Below, piece after piece: positions 16,106-24,115 of a stretch of 64,000 nt of DNA. The DNA comes from Altererythrobacter sp. BO-6. Its GTDB lineage: Bacteria; Pseudomonadota; Alphaproteobacteria; Sphingomonadales; Sphingomonadaceae. Every line of letters begins with the position of its first letter. Positions within the stretch are counted from its first letter, which is position 1. The stretch covers positions 992,001 through 1,056,000 of the forward strand of contig NZ_CP049259.1 in NCBI RefSeq assembly GCF_011047315.1. The letters run 5' to 3'. Made by a program: the position numbers and the translations under genes. The notes beneath the pieces are model-generated. The model did no database searches, was not told the DNA's origin, and saw only the letters and a program-made list of their open reading frames with translations.

Positions 16106-16654
16106 CGCGCTGGGCCATTGTTGCATCGCTGCTGAGCCTTGCGGGCTGCGCAATGCCCCCCTCCCCCGATCTCCGCCAACACTCCGGGTGCCAGCGACGG
16201 GACCGTGCTGCGGCGTGCCACGCTGGTCGTGCATGATATCGATGCCTCGGTTGCCTTCTACGAAGCGATCGGGTTCGAGCGCTGGTATGTCGGCAAAGGC
16301 GGCACGGTTTCGGGAGAGGGATTGCCGATCGACGGCGTCAAACCCGGCGACCCAAGTCAGCTGATCATCATGAAAGGCAAGCACCCCTACATCGGGATGA
16401 TCGGGTTGCTGCAATATGGCGCAAAGCGTCCATTGCCCGAAGTCGGGCGCATGACACCGGGGGATGCGATCATGATGATCGAGACCACCGGGCTTGCCGC
16501 GATCTCCGGAAAGCTTGCACAGGAGGGCTATCGCATCCACAAACCGCTGGAGACGACGCATATCGAAAGCGTCGACAGCGAGTGGGATGCAAGCTTCCTG
16601 ATGGTATTCGACCCTGACGGCAATATGGTGGAACTGACCGAGAGGCACAATTGA
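16102..16654 (+). CDS. lipoprotein VOC protein, frameshifted in a C-run after the signal peptide
   Basis: ATG 16102 overlaps the DUF1838 stop as ATGA and encodes a lipoprotein signal (MTRWAIVASLLSLAGC). That frame then hits a stop at 16225-16227. The VOC domain (LRRATLVVHDIDASVAFYEA to FDPDGNMVELTER, about 140 residues) is in the next frame. The frames meet in a C-rich tract at 16156-16167 (C6-T-C5); removing one C joins signal and domain into a protein laid out like 8194-8796. This is either a sequencing error, a phase-variable tract or a recent mutation. As written, a TTG at 16139 could still start the domain without its signal. Confidence 0.75.
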
Positions 16655-17553
16655 TCGGCAGGCGGCGCGTGCTCGCTGGCCTTGGCCTGGCTGGCGCATT
16701 CGCGACTTTCACACCGGCTCGCGCCCTGCCCGATCCGCCCAATCCGGCGATGCGCCGACAGTATGTCGATGGCGCTTTCGGCCAGATCCATCTGCGGATT
16801 GCCGATCCGTCGGGCGCCTCGGCGACGGCAAACACGCTGGTCCTGCTGCACCAGACCGCGTTGTCAGGCCGGATGTTCGAGCGGTTCATGCCTTACCTTG
16901 CTCGGCAGCGTCGGGTGATAGCGGTCGACACGCCCGGATATGGCGAGTCGGACCGTCCTTCGGTTCGCCCCAACCTGGCCGGTTATGCTGACGCCATTAC
17001 CGAGGCGATACAGGCGGTTGCCGGTGAGCGCTTCGATGTGCTGGGCTATCATACCGGCGCCGCGATTGCGGCTGACATGGCGGCAAGGCGGGAAGAGGTG
17101 GCGAAGTGCGTCCTCGTTTCCATGCCCTATTTCTCGGCCGAGCGACGCGACGAGCTCATCGCGATGATCGGCAATCCCGATGATCCGATCGAAGACTATG
17201 CCGAAGACGGGTCACACCTGTTGCCGCTGTGGCAAGGCTCGTTCCGCGCGCGGGCCGATGGCCAGTCGAATGACGACATTGCCCGGCTGGTTGCCGAAAA
17301 GCAGCGCGCCGGGCGGTTTGGTGCATGGGCCCTGCTGTCGGCGCTCGAAGCGAGCCTCGCCGCGACGCTGGCTAGTATTGAGAAACCGGTGCTGGTGCTT
17401 GCCCCGCATGACGGCTTGCAGGCCGAAAGTCGCGCCGCCGCCAGCGCAATCCGCGATGCCGCGCTAATCGAGCTGCCCGATCATGCCTATGGCCTGTTCG
17501 ACGTAGCACCTGCCATTGTTGCGGCCCCGGTGCTGGCATTCCTTGATCGCTAG
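16651..17553 (+). CDS. exported alpha/beta hydrolase with GxHxG nucleophile elbow
   Basis: Translation probably starts at TTG 16651, overlapping the previous stop as TTGA, giving 300 residues. The N-terminus MIGRRRVLAGLGLAGAF is Tat-like with cleavage near PARA. The mature protein has an alpha/beta hydrolase fold: LVLLHQTALSG, AVDTPGYGESD and the elbow LGYHTGAA, where His134 replaces the nucleophile. Candidate acid and base are in APHDGLQ and LPDHAYG. The DTPGxG and GxHTG motifs are shared with 2330-3715 and 27794-28582. It ends the DUF1838 operon and its stop overlaps that of the convergent cytochrome gene within CTAG. The reaction is unknown. Confidence 0.85.
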   Translation: MIGRRRVLAGLGLAGAFATFTPARALPDPPNPAMRRQYVDGAFGQIHLRIADPSGASATANTLVLLHQTALSGRMFERFMPYLARQRRVIAVDTPGYGESDRPSVRPNLAGYADAITEAIQAVAGERFDVLGYHTGAAIAADMAARREEVAKCVLVSMPYFSAERRDELIAMIGNPDDPIEDYAEDGSHLLPLWQGSFRARADGQSNDDIARLVAEKQRAGRFGAWALLSALEASLAATLASIEKPVLVLAPHDGLQAESRAAASAIRDAALIELPDHAYGLFDVAPAIVAAPVLAFLDR

Positions 17554-18110
17554 CCGCGCTCAGGCAACATGGCCGTAAGCACCCGGTCCTTGCGCACGAA
17601 GTGGTGGTAGAGCGCACCGCCGATGTGCCCAACCACCAACAGCATCAGCGCCCAGGCCAGGCCGAAATGCGCCCAATAGGCGAACGGCACCATGTCCTTG
17701 TTTTCCGGCACGATGCCCGGGACCACGAACCAGCCGAATACCTTGGTTGGGCTGCCGAAGAAGCTGGAGCTGACCCAACCGCTGATCGGCACAATCACCA
17801 TCAGAATATAAAAAGCGGCGTGCACCCGTTTGCTCCAGCGCTCCTCGAACGGGGTCAGCTCGGCAACCTGCGGCGGCGGGTTGCGGCGTCGCCACCACAG
17901 CCGCACCAGGATCAGCACCAGCGCCAACAGACCGAACGCCTTGTGCCAATGGACATATTCCAGGAAAATCGGCGCGGTCGACTTGAACCAATAGGTGCTG
18001 TCATTGACGTGCCAGATCAGCACCGATGTGCCGATGATCAGGAGCGCGATCAGCCAGTGTAACCACTTGCTGAGCGCGCCCCATTTGTCGGCGCTATTTC
18101 CGAGCGGCAT
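17550..18110 (-). CDS. cytochrome b561 family membrane protein
   Basis: The 186-residue protein has four hydrophobic helices and the His residues that bind two b-type hemes in this family: WLHWLIALLI in helix 1, YVHWHKAFGLLA in helix 2, HAAFYILMV in helix 3 and LVVGHIGGALYHHF in helix 4. Members carry electrons in the inner membrane, often between quinol and a periplasmic acceptor. It follows the TonB receptor on the same strand. In this island it could accept electrons from a periplasmic or membrane oxidation, but the partner is unknown. Confidence 0.92.
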   Translation of the reverse strand: MPLGNSADKWGALSKWLHWLIALLIIGTSVLIWHVNDSTYWFKSTAPIFLEYVHWHKAFGLLALVLILVRLWWRRRNPPPQVAELTPFEERWSKRVHAAFYILMVIVPISGWVSSSFFGSPTKVFGWFVVPGIVPENKDMVPFAYWAHFGLAWALMLLVVGHIGGALYHHFVRKDRVLTAMLPERG

Positions 18111-18128
18111 GGCCCGGCCTCCCGTCGA

Positions 18129-20594
18129 TCAGTAACGCCAGCTTACAGTCACGCCGAACTGCCGCTTGCGCGGGGCACCGACAATATAGTCGCGATAGAA
18201 GGTCAGGCGCGCCGGACGTCCGGCAAAGGTACGCACCGGATCCGGTACCAGCAGGGTACGATTGAAGTCGAACAGGCGCGTGATCACCAGCGGCGTCTGG
18301 TCTTCCAGCACATTGTCGACAAAGGCTGTGACAGTGATGTCGCCGAATTCGGCACCGGCGCGGATATTCCAGTTATAGCTGTCACCTGTGCGCGTGAGGT
18401 TGTGGACCTGCGCATAGCGATTGCTTTCGTACATCAGGTCATTGCGCAGGAACAATTCGACATTGTTGCCCACCGGGAAGCGCAGGGTGCCTGACGCATT
18501 GAGCTGGTGAACAGGGGTTTGCGGCAACCGGTTTCCGGCAACCTGGCCGTTCGGACCGTCAACATCTGCCGGGTTGGGGATGGTGAAGTCCGCATCAAGG
18601 AAACTCGGACGACCATCGGTGTCGAGCAGTTCCTCGGTATTCTCGTCATAGAAATCCTTGAACGTGGCATCGTTGTAGGAATAGCCGAGGCGGATATCGA
18701 ACCAGTCAGTCAGGCTGCCGAACAGTTCCATTTCCAGCCCCTTGATCTCCGAAGCGCCGGCATTGACGATGAACGGAGTAGTGGTGAAGCTGCCATTGAG
18801 CTGCTGATAGGGCTGCGACTGGGTCAGCTGCTGGCTGGTCCAGTCAAGATAGAAGCCCGCCACGTTGAAGGCCAGATTGGTACCGGGGATCAGCCCCTTG
18901 GTGCCGACTTCGTAAGACCAGACCTGTTCCTCATCGAAGGTCTCGATCCCGTCCGCAATGAAATCGTCGAGGAATGACTGGACGATATTGGTCGGCAAAT
19001 CGTTGAAGCCACCCGGCTTGTTGCCCTTGGCCACGGCGGCATAAAGGTTCCAGTCGGGTGTCAGCTCATACCGAGCGGTAAAGCGTGGCAGGAAGGCAGT
19101 GTAGGTTTCGTCACGTTGCCCGGTTGCCGGGGTGATCGCCGCGCTATTGCCGTTGCTTTCGATCGAAGCGAAGATCTTGTCTTCCTGATAACGCGCTTCG
19201 GCGCTCATCGTCAGCCTGTCGGTCAGATCGAATTCGACCATGCCGTAGACGGCCCAGTTGTTGACGCCGTCGTCAGAGTCGAAGCGATAGATGTCGCCCA
19301 ACGCGGGGTTGGGCGCGCCGCCGGTTACCGTCCATGTGGTGTTGACATCGAAGCCTTCGCCATCCCGCTGGCGGTAGTAATAGGCGCCAACCAAGCCACG
19401 CAGGCGGCCTTCCTGTGGCGAAAGCAGGCGCACATTCTGGCTGAAGTCATGCGTCGAGCTGCCGCCGATTGTCAGGCTGGGGTTCGTCTTTGCGACAAGG
19501 TCATTGTCGAAGCCGTTGATGTTTTCCGATCCGTTGTAGGCCGTGATCGAGGTCAGCTGCCAGCCGCTGTCGAAGAAGTAATTCATCGTCAGGTCGCTGC
19601 GGAAATAATCGCGCGTCAACCCGCGATAGCCGAGCTGCTCGAGCTCGTCATTGTTGTAGGCCAGCGTATCGGGCTGTTCGACTTCGCCACAGAAATAGCC
19701 GCGCGACCGCGTCGTGCTGCGCGGGATCCCGAACACAGGAGTCAGGACATTGGTGATCGGCAGGAAGCAGTTGAGATTGTTCGATCCGACCTTGTAGGTG
19801 GCATAGCCCTTGTCGCGGTCTTCACCATAGGCGACGCCCAGGATAGCCTCGAAATTGTCACTCGGCGTCAGGCGGAACTTGGCGCCCACGTTCCAGCTTT
19901 GCTGGTCATTGATATCGCGTTTGCCGTTGTCTGCATTGCGATAGTCGCCGCCGAAACTGTAATAGCGCCCGTTCACCTCCAGCGCGGCGACCCCTTCCTG
20001 TAGCGGAGTGGAGACATATCCTGAAATCTCCTGATGATCGTACTGGCCAAGCGTCAGTTTGACGCCAGCGCGCAGCGTGTCGTCAGGCTTGCGGGTGACG
20101 AAGTTCACTGCCCCGGCAAAGGTCTGGCGGCCATAGAGCGCCGCCTGCGGGCCGCGGATCACCTCGACCCGTTCAAGGTTTTCCAGCTGGTAGCTGGTGA
20201 TATTGCCAGAAACGAAGATACCATCGACGAAGAAGCCCGCATTCGGCGCGCCAAGGATGTTCGACATGCCGCGGATCGCAGGCCGCACGCTGGCCCCGCC
20301 ATCGCCGCCGCCAGTGCGACCAAAGCCCTGGCGGAACGAAAAGCCCGGCGTCTGCAACGCGACATCGGCGATGTTGTCGATCCCCGCCTCAGCGATTTCC
20401 TCGCTGCCGAGCGCGGTGATCGAGAGCGGCACATCGATCAGGTCTTCCTCGCGCTTGCGTGCGGTGACGACAATGACAGGGGAGCCAGCCGCCCTCTGTT
20501 CGGCTTCATCGGAACCGCTTTCCTGCGCCTGAGCAGTTACCGGCAAAGCCACGGCAAATGTTGCAACACCGGCCAACCACCGCATTTTTCGCAT
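18129..20594 (-). CDS. TonB-dependent outer-membrane receptor
   Basis: The start is ATG 20594 after GGGAGGAAATT, giving 821 residues with a Sec signal peptide (cleavage near TAQAQE). The plug domain follows (about 35-165) with VIVVTARKREED, VRPAIRGMSN and VEVIRGPQAALYGRQTFAGAVNF, then a 22-strand barrel ending in the aromatic FGVTVSWRY. Such receptors import large or scarce substrates with TonB energy. The receptor shares its upstream region, and an operator at 20760-20771, with the divergent MFS carrier at 20916, so outer- and inner-membrane uptake are probably co-regulated. The ligand cannot be told from sequence. Confidence 0.95.
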   Translation of the reverse strand: MRKMRWLAGVATFAVALPVTAQAQESGSDEAEQRAAGSPVIVVTARKREEDLIDVPLSITALGSEEIAEAGIDNIADVALQTPGFSFRQGFGRTGGGDGGASVRPAIRGMSNILGAPNAGFFVDGIFVSGNITSYQLENLERVEVIRGPQAALYGRQTFAGAVNFVTRKPDDTLRAGVKLTLGQYDHQEISGYVSTPLQEGVAALEVNGRYYSFGGDYRNADNGKRDINDQQSWNVGAKFRLTPSDNFEAILGVAYGEDRDKGYATYKVGSNNLNCFLPITNVLTPVFGIPRSTTRSRGYFCGEVEQPDTLAYNNDELEQLGYRGLTRDYFRSDLTMNYFFDSGWQLTSITAYNGSENINGFDNDLVAKTNPSLTIGGSSTHDFSQNVRLLSPQEGRLRGLVGAYYYRQRDGEGFDVNTTWTVTGGAPNPALGDIYRFDSDDGVNNWAVYGMVEFDLTDRLTMSAEARYQEDKIFASIESNGNSAAITPATGQRDETYTAFLPRFTARYELTPDWNLYAAVAKGNKPGGFNDLPTNIVQSFLDDFIADGIETFDEEQVWSYEVGTKGLIPGTNLAFNVAGFYLDWTSQQLTQSQPYQQLNGSFTTTPFIVNAGASEIKGLEMELFGSLTDWFDIRLGYSYNDATFKDFYDENTEELLDTDGRPSFLDADFTIPNPADVDGPNGQVAGNRLPQTPVHQLNASGTLRFPVGNNVELFLRNDLMYESNRYAQVHNLTRTGDSYNWNIRAGAEFGDITVTAFVDNVLEDQTPLVITRLFDFNRTLLVPDPVRTFAGRPARLTFYRDYIVGAPRKRQFGVTVSWRY

Positions 20595-20915
20595 AATTTC
20601 CTCCCATCGCACCAAGGTGCAGTCGGCCACACGGTGCCATTCGAACCACCAAAGTCGAATTTATTATTTTTAGCTTTCAATAGTTTCGATAAATGTAGCG
20701 ATCTTCAGATCGCATCGATCGGCCAGCGTCGTCTGCAGGCCCTTAATTTTGCTCCAAATTTGTCCGGACAACTGCTACTGAGCTAATGGATCATGCGGAC
20801 TCAGAAGGATAAATTGCGCATCGTCCTGTTGCGAATTTGTCCCACATTGGTCGCAGTTCTGCGCAGCAGGGGCTCTTACGGGCACGCGCGAGGGGAAATT
20901 GGGGGTAATTGAACC
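20595..20915. promoter_or_regulatory. 321-base divergent promoter region
   Basis: No gene is visible between the TonB receptor (minus) and the MFS carrier (plus). The region holds an AT-rich patch at about 20656-20690 that could contain the receptor promoter, the operator at 20760-20771 roughly in the middle, and a GGGGGTAA ribosome-binding site just before ATG 20916. Central placement of the operator suggests control of both directions. Confidence 0.6.
20760..20771. promoter_or_regulatory. palindromic operator TTGTCCGGACAA
   Basis: This is the third identical 12-base palindrome in the window. It sits 166 bases upstream of the TonB receptor start and 145 bases upstream of the MFS start. The flanking AAAT on its left also occurs at the site at 2307, which hints at a slightly longer recognition sequence. 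Confidence 0.75.
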
Positions 20916-22259
20916 ATGACCAGTACCGAGCCTAGCGGCAGCGACGCATGGCCCTCCCTATCACGTTCGTGGGCCATGGTCGTACTGCTGACGATTGCCT
21001 ATATTTTCAGCTTCGTCGATCGCTATATCCTTGGCCTGCTGATCGAGCCGATCAAGGCGGATCTGTCGCTGAGCGACGAGCAGATCGGCTGGCTGATCGG
21101 CTGGGCCTTCGCGATTTTCTATGCGACGATGGGGCTTCCGCTGGGGTGGCTGGTCGATCGCAAGCGGCGCACATGGATCGTTGCGGCGGGGATCGCGGTG
21201 TGGTCGCTGGCGACTGCGGCATCGGGACTGGCAAGCAAGTTCTGGCACCTCTTTCTGGCCCGAATGGCGGTGGGCGCAGGAGAGGCAACACTCAGCCCGG
21301 CGGCCTTTTCGATGATCGCCGACAGCTTTCCGCCTGACCGGCGGGGCAAGCCGATCGCCTTTTATTCCGCCGCCCTGACGCTGGGCGCTGGGCTCGCATC
21401 GCTGATCGGCAGCGCGGTGATCTCGTGGGCGAAACGTCACGACACGGTTGCAGTCCCGCTGTTGGGTGAAATGGCGCCATGGCAGGCAACCTTCATCGCT
21501 GTCGGATTGCCCGGCGTTACCCTGGCGCTTGTCTTCCTGTTCCTGCGTGAACCGGCGCGCCGCGCGAGCGAAGCTGAGGCTGACAAGCTGGCCGGCAACG
21601 GCCTGCGCGATGCGCTGCAGTATGTGGCTGCCAACGGGCGGCTGTTCGGCGGATTCGTCGCGCTGGTCTGCGTGATGACGATCATCGCCTATAGCCAGGC
21701 TTTCCTGCCCTCCACCTTTAACCGGATCTGGGGCTGGGAAGTGGAGTATTACGCTTTGGTCAACGGGCTTGTCATGCTGGTGATCGGACCATTGTCAGTG
21801 ATGGGAACAGGCTATTTGTCCGACCGGTGGAGCCAGAAAGGGCTGCGCATCGCGCCGTTTCGACTGCTGATGATTGGCTACGGCGTCATGCTGGCCAGCG
21901 GGGTACTGCCCTATTTCATGCCCAGCGCACCGCTCGCCTACACCATGCTGGCGATCAATACCGTTGGCATTGCCATGGTATCCGCAGTCGGCGTCACAGC
22001 CTTGCTGATGATAACGCCGGCATCGATCCGCGGGCAAATGGTCGCGCTCTATTACATGGTGGTGAGCATGGCGGGGCTGCTGCTTGGCCCGACCACCGTA
22101 GGCACCCTGTCCACCCGCCTGCTGGGCGAGGAAAACATCCATTATGCGCTCGCCGCCATTCCGGTGATTTACGGGATTGTGCCCGCGCTACTGCTGCCCG
22201 GCACATATCGCCTCTATAAGCTGCATGTCGAACAACATAGGCATGACCAAGGGCCTTGA
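20916..22259 (+). CDS. MFS transporter, spinster-like
   Basis: The 447-residue protein has twelve hydrophobic segments. The MFS signature between helices 2 and 3 reads GLPLGWLVDRKRRTW, and VDRYILGLLIEPIKADL follows helix 1, typical of spinster-like sphingomonad carriers found in catabolic clusters. GAGEATLSPAAFSMIAD is the conserved helix 4-5 motif. It is divergent from the TonB receptor and upstream of an FAD oxidase. It probably moves an organic acid or aromatic breakdown product across the inner membrane. It resembles 61221-62579 and is a different subgroup from 41521 and 51754. Confidence 0.9.
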   Translation: MTSTEPSGSDAWPSLSRSWAMVVLLTIAYIFSFVDRYILGLLIEPIKADLSLSDEQIGWLIGWAFAIFYATMGLPLGWLVDRKRRTWIVAAGIAVWSLATAASGLASKFWHLFLARMAVGAGEATLSPAAFSMIADSFPPDRRGKPIAFYSAALTLGAGLASLIGSAVISWAKRHDTVAVPLLGEMAPWQATFIAVGLPGVTLALVFLFLREPARRASEAEADKLAGNGLRDALQYVAANGRLFGGFVALVCVMTIIAYSQAFLPSTFNRIWGWEVEYYALVNGLVMLVIGPLSVMGTGYLSDRWSQKGLRIAPFRLLMIGYGVMLASGVLPYFMPSAPLAYTMLAINTVGIAMVSAVGVTALLMITPASIRGQMVALYYMVVSMAGLLLGPTTVGTLSTRLLGEENIHYALAAIPVIYGIVPALLLPGTYRLYKLHVEQHRHDQGP

Positions 22260-22277
22260 GAACGACCGCCATGTTCG

Positions 22278-22289
22278 TTGTCCGGATAG
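22278..22289. promoter_or_regulatory. degenerate operator-like site TTGTCCGGATAG
   Basis: This matches the TTGTCCGGACAA palindrome at 10 of 12 positions, with the right half-site altered. It lies about 100 bases upstream of the FAD oxidase start at 22389, in the 129-base gap after the MFS gene. It could be a weak site of the same regulator or chance. Confidence 0.35.
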
Positions 22290-22388
22290 GTGGGCACACG
22301 CGCGTGGCAAATTACCCGATCACTGTTCAAAAGCGTGTGGCAGCGCATCGCTTTGACGGTGCCGGAAACCTCAATTGGAGGCTAATCA

Positions 22389-23951
22389 ATGGCAACACTT
22401 GCCGAACTGTCGCTTATTTCCACCTTGCGCGACACCGGCGCCGAGGTTTTGGACGACCCTGGCTCGCTCGATTTCTACGCGCACGATATCTATTCGCGCG
22501 GTGCCGATCTTGCCGCCATCGTGCGTCCTGCCAACACCGGGCAGCTCGCCGCCGCAGTCAAAGTGGCAATCGAAGCGGGCCGCCCTGTTGCCCCGCGCGG
22601 CGGCGGCATGAGCTACACCGGTGGCTACACCCAGCAACAGCCCGGCGCCGTGCTGTTCGACCTTGCAGCATTGGACCGGATTCTCGACATCAACGAGACC
22701 GACATGACGGTCAAGGTCGAGGCAGGCTGTACCTGGGCCAAGCTGTACGAGGCGCTCCAGCCAATGGGGCTGCGCACCCCGATGTGGGGTACTCTTTCCG
22801 GTCTGAAGGCCAGCATCGGCGGGGGGATGAGCCAGAATGGTATCTTCTGGGGATCGAGCCGCCACGGCTCCGCCGCGCTCAGTTGCGTGGCACTCGAAGT
22901 GGTCCTGGCCGACGGCACCGTCATGCGGACGGGCAGCGAATTCTCCCGGCCCTACGGCCCCGATCTCACCGGCCTGTTCTGCGGCGACACAGGGGCGCTC
23001 GGCATCAAGGCCACTGTCACGCTGCGGCTGGTGCGGGAAGCGGCGCACAACGCCTATGCCAGCTTCGTGTTCGACGATCATGCGAGCTGGCTGGCTGCGT
23101 CATCGGAAATCGAGCGCAGCGATATTGCCACCGAATGCTTCGGTTTCGACCCTAACCTCAATGCCCTGCGCATGAAGCGCGACAGCCTGAGCAGCGATGC
23201 CAGGCAGCTGGTCGGCATGATGAAGAAAGAGGCCGGATCGGGTGGCGGCGTGCTGAAAGCGCTCAAGGAAGGCGCAAAAGTGGTCGCGGCTGGTCGCGAT
23301 TTCCTCAAGGATGCCAGGTTCTCGCTGCACGTCCTGGCCGAGGGGCGGATCGCGGCAGCTGCCGAAGCCGATATCGAGGCGGCCCGTGCGATTGTACACC
23401 GCCACGGCGGGCGCGAAGTCGAAAACTCCATCCCGAAAATCGTGCGCGCCAATCCGTTCGGGCCGTTGAACTCCATGCTCGGCCCCGATGGCGAACGCTG
23501 GGCGCCGATCCATGGACTGCTGCCGCACGGCAAGGCGCAGGATTGTTACAATGCGATCAATGCCCTGTTCGATCGTCACCGTGACGAGATGGAGCGGCTC
23601 GGCATCCATATCGGCACGCTCGTTGCCAATGTCGGGGGGCAAGGCGTCATCATTGAGCCATGCATCTACTGGCCCGATGCCAGCAATCCGCTGATCCGCG
23701 ACACAGTGGAAGACTCGCATCTAAAACGTTTGCCGAAGCTTGCAGCCAACGCCGAAAGCTGGGCGCTGACGCAAAAACTGAAGCGCGCGCTGGTCGACCT
23801 GTTCTTCGAGCACAAGGCCGTGCATTTCCAGATCGGGCGCACCTATCGCTATCGCGAAAGTCTCGATCCGGCCGCGAACGCGCTGTTACAGTTGCTCAAG
23901 CGCCAGCTTGATCCGAAGGGCTTGATGAATCCAGGCTCGCTGGGACTCTAG
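22389..23951 (+). CDS. FAD-linked oxidase (FAD_binding_4, vanillyl-alcohol oxidase/lactate dehydrogenase type)
   Basis: The 520-residue cytosolic protein has a PCMH-type FAD-binding domain in its N-terminal half: IVRPANTGQLAAAVKVA, PRGGGMSYTGGYT, KVEAGCTWAKLYEAL and SIGGGMSQNG, then CGDTGALGIKATVTLRL. The C-terminal part, FQIGRTYRYRESL to GLMNPGSLGL, is the substrate-domain ending of the D-lactate/glycolate dehydrogenase branch. Such enzymes oxidise alcohols, hydroxy acids or phenols. A paralogue starts at 62699. It is followed by an aldehyde dehydrogenase, suggesting an alcohol to aldehyde to acid route. Electron acceptor and substrate are unknown. Confidence 0.9.
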   Translation: MATLAELSLISTLRDTGAEVLDDPGSLDFYAHDIYSRGADLAAIVRPANTGQLAAAVKVAIEAGRPVAPRGGGMSYTGGYTQQQPGAVLFDLAALDRILDINETDMTVKVEAGCTWAKLYEALQPMGLRTPMWGTLSGLKASIGGGMSQNGIFWGSSRHGSAALSCVALEVVLADGTVMRTGSEFSRPYGPDLTGLFCGDTGALGIKATVTLRLVREAAHNAYASFVFDDHASWLAASSEIERSDIATECFGFDPNLNALRMKRDSLSSDARQLVGMMKKEAGSGGGVLKALKEGAKVVAAGRDFLKDARFSLHVLAEGRIAAAAEADIEAARAIVHRHGGREVENSIPKIVRANPFGPLNSMLGPDGERWAPIHGLLPHGKAQDCYNAINALFDRHRDEMERLGIHIGTLVANVGGQGVIIEPCIYWPDASNPLIRDTVEDSHLKRLPKLAANAESWALTQKLKRALVDLFFEHKAVHFQIGRTYRYRESLDPAANALLQLLKRQLDPKGLMNPGSLGL

Positions 23952-23967
23952 CGAAGTGGCGGGCCGA

Positions 23968-24006
23968 TTCCAGAAAGGCGTTCGATTGACAATCGGTCTT
24001 CTGGAA
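23968..24006. repeat. nested inverted repeat downstream of the FAD oxidase
   Basis: Outer arms TTCCAGAA (23968-23975) and TTCTGGAA (23999-24006) are perfectly complementary. Inside them CGATT-GAC-AATCG (23983-23995) is a second inverted repeat. The element lies 17 bases after the oxidase stop and 110 bases before the aldehyde dehydrogenase start. It lacks a T-run, so it is a weak terminator candidate; RNA processing or protein binding are alternatives. Confidence 0.45.
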
Positions 24007-24115
24007 CCACGTTGCTATCCACTGGACGATCAGGACGAACGTGCCGCATCAGTTCCCTTGTTGATTTGACTAGATGAAATTCCTCGAAGTTTCGCGCAGC
24101 TGAGAAGGTAGGTTG

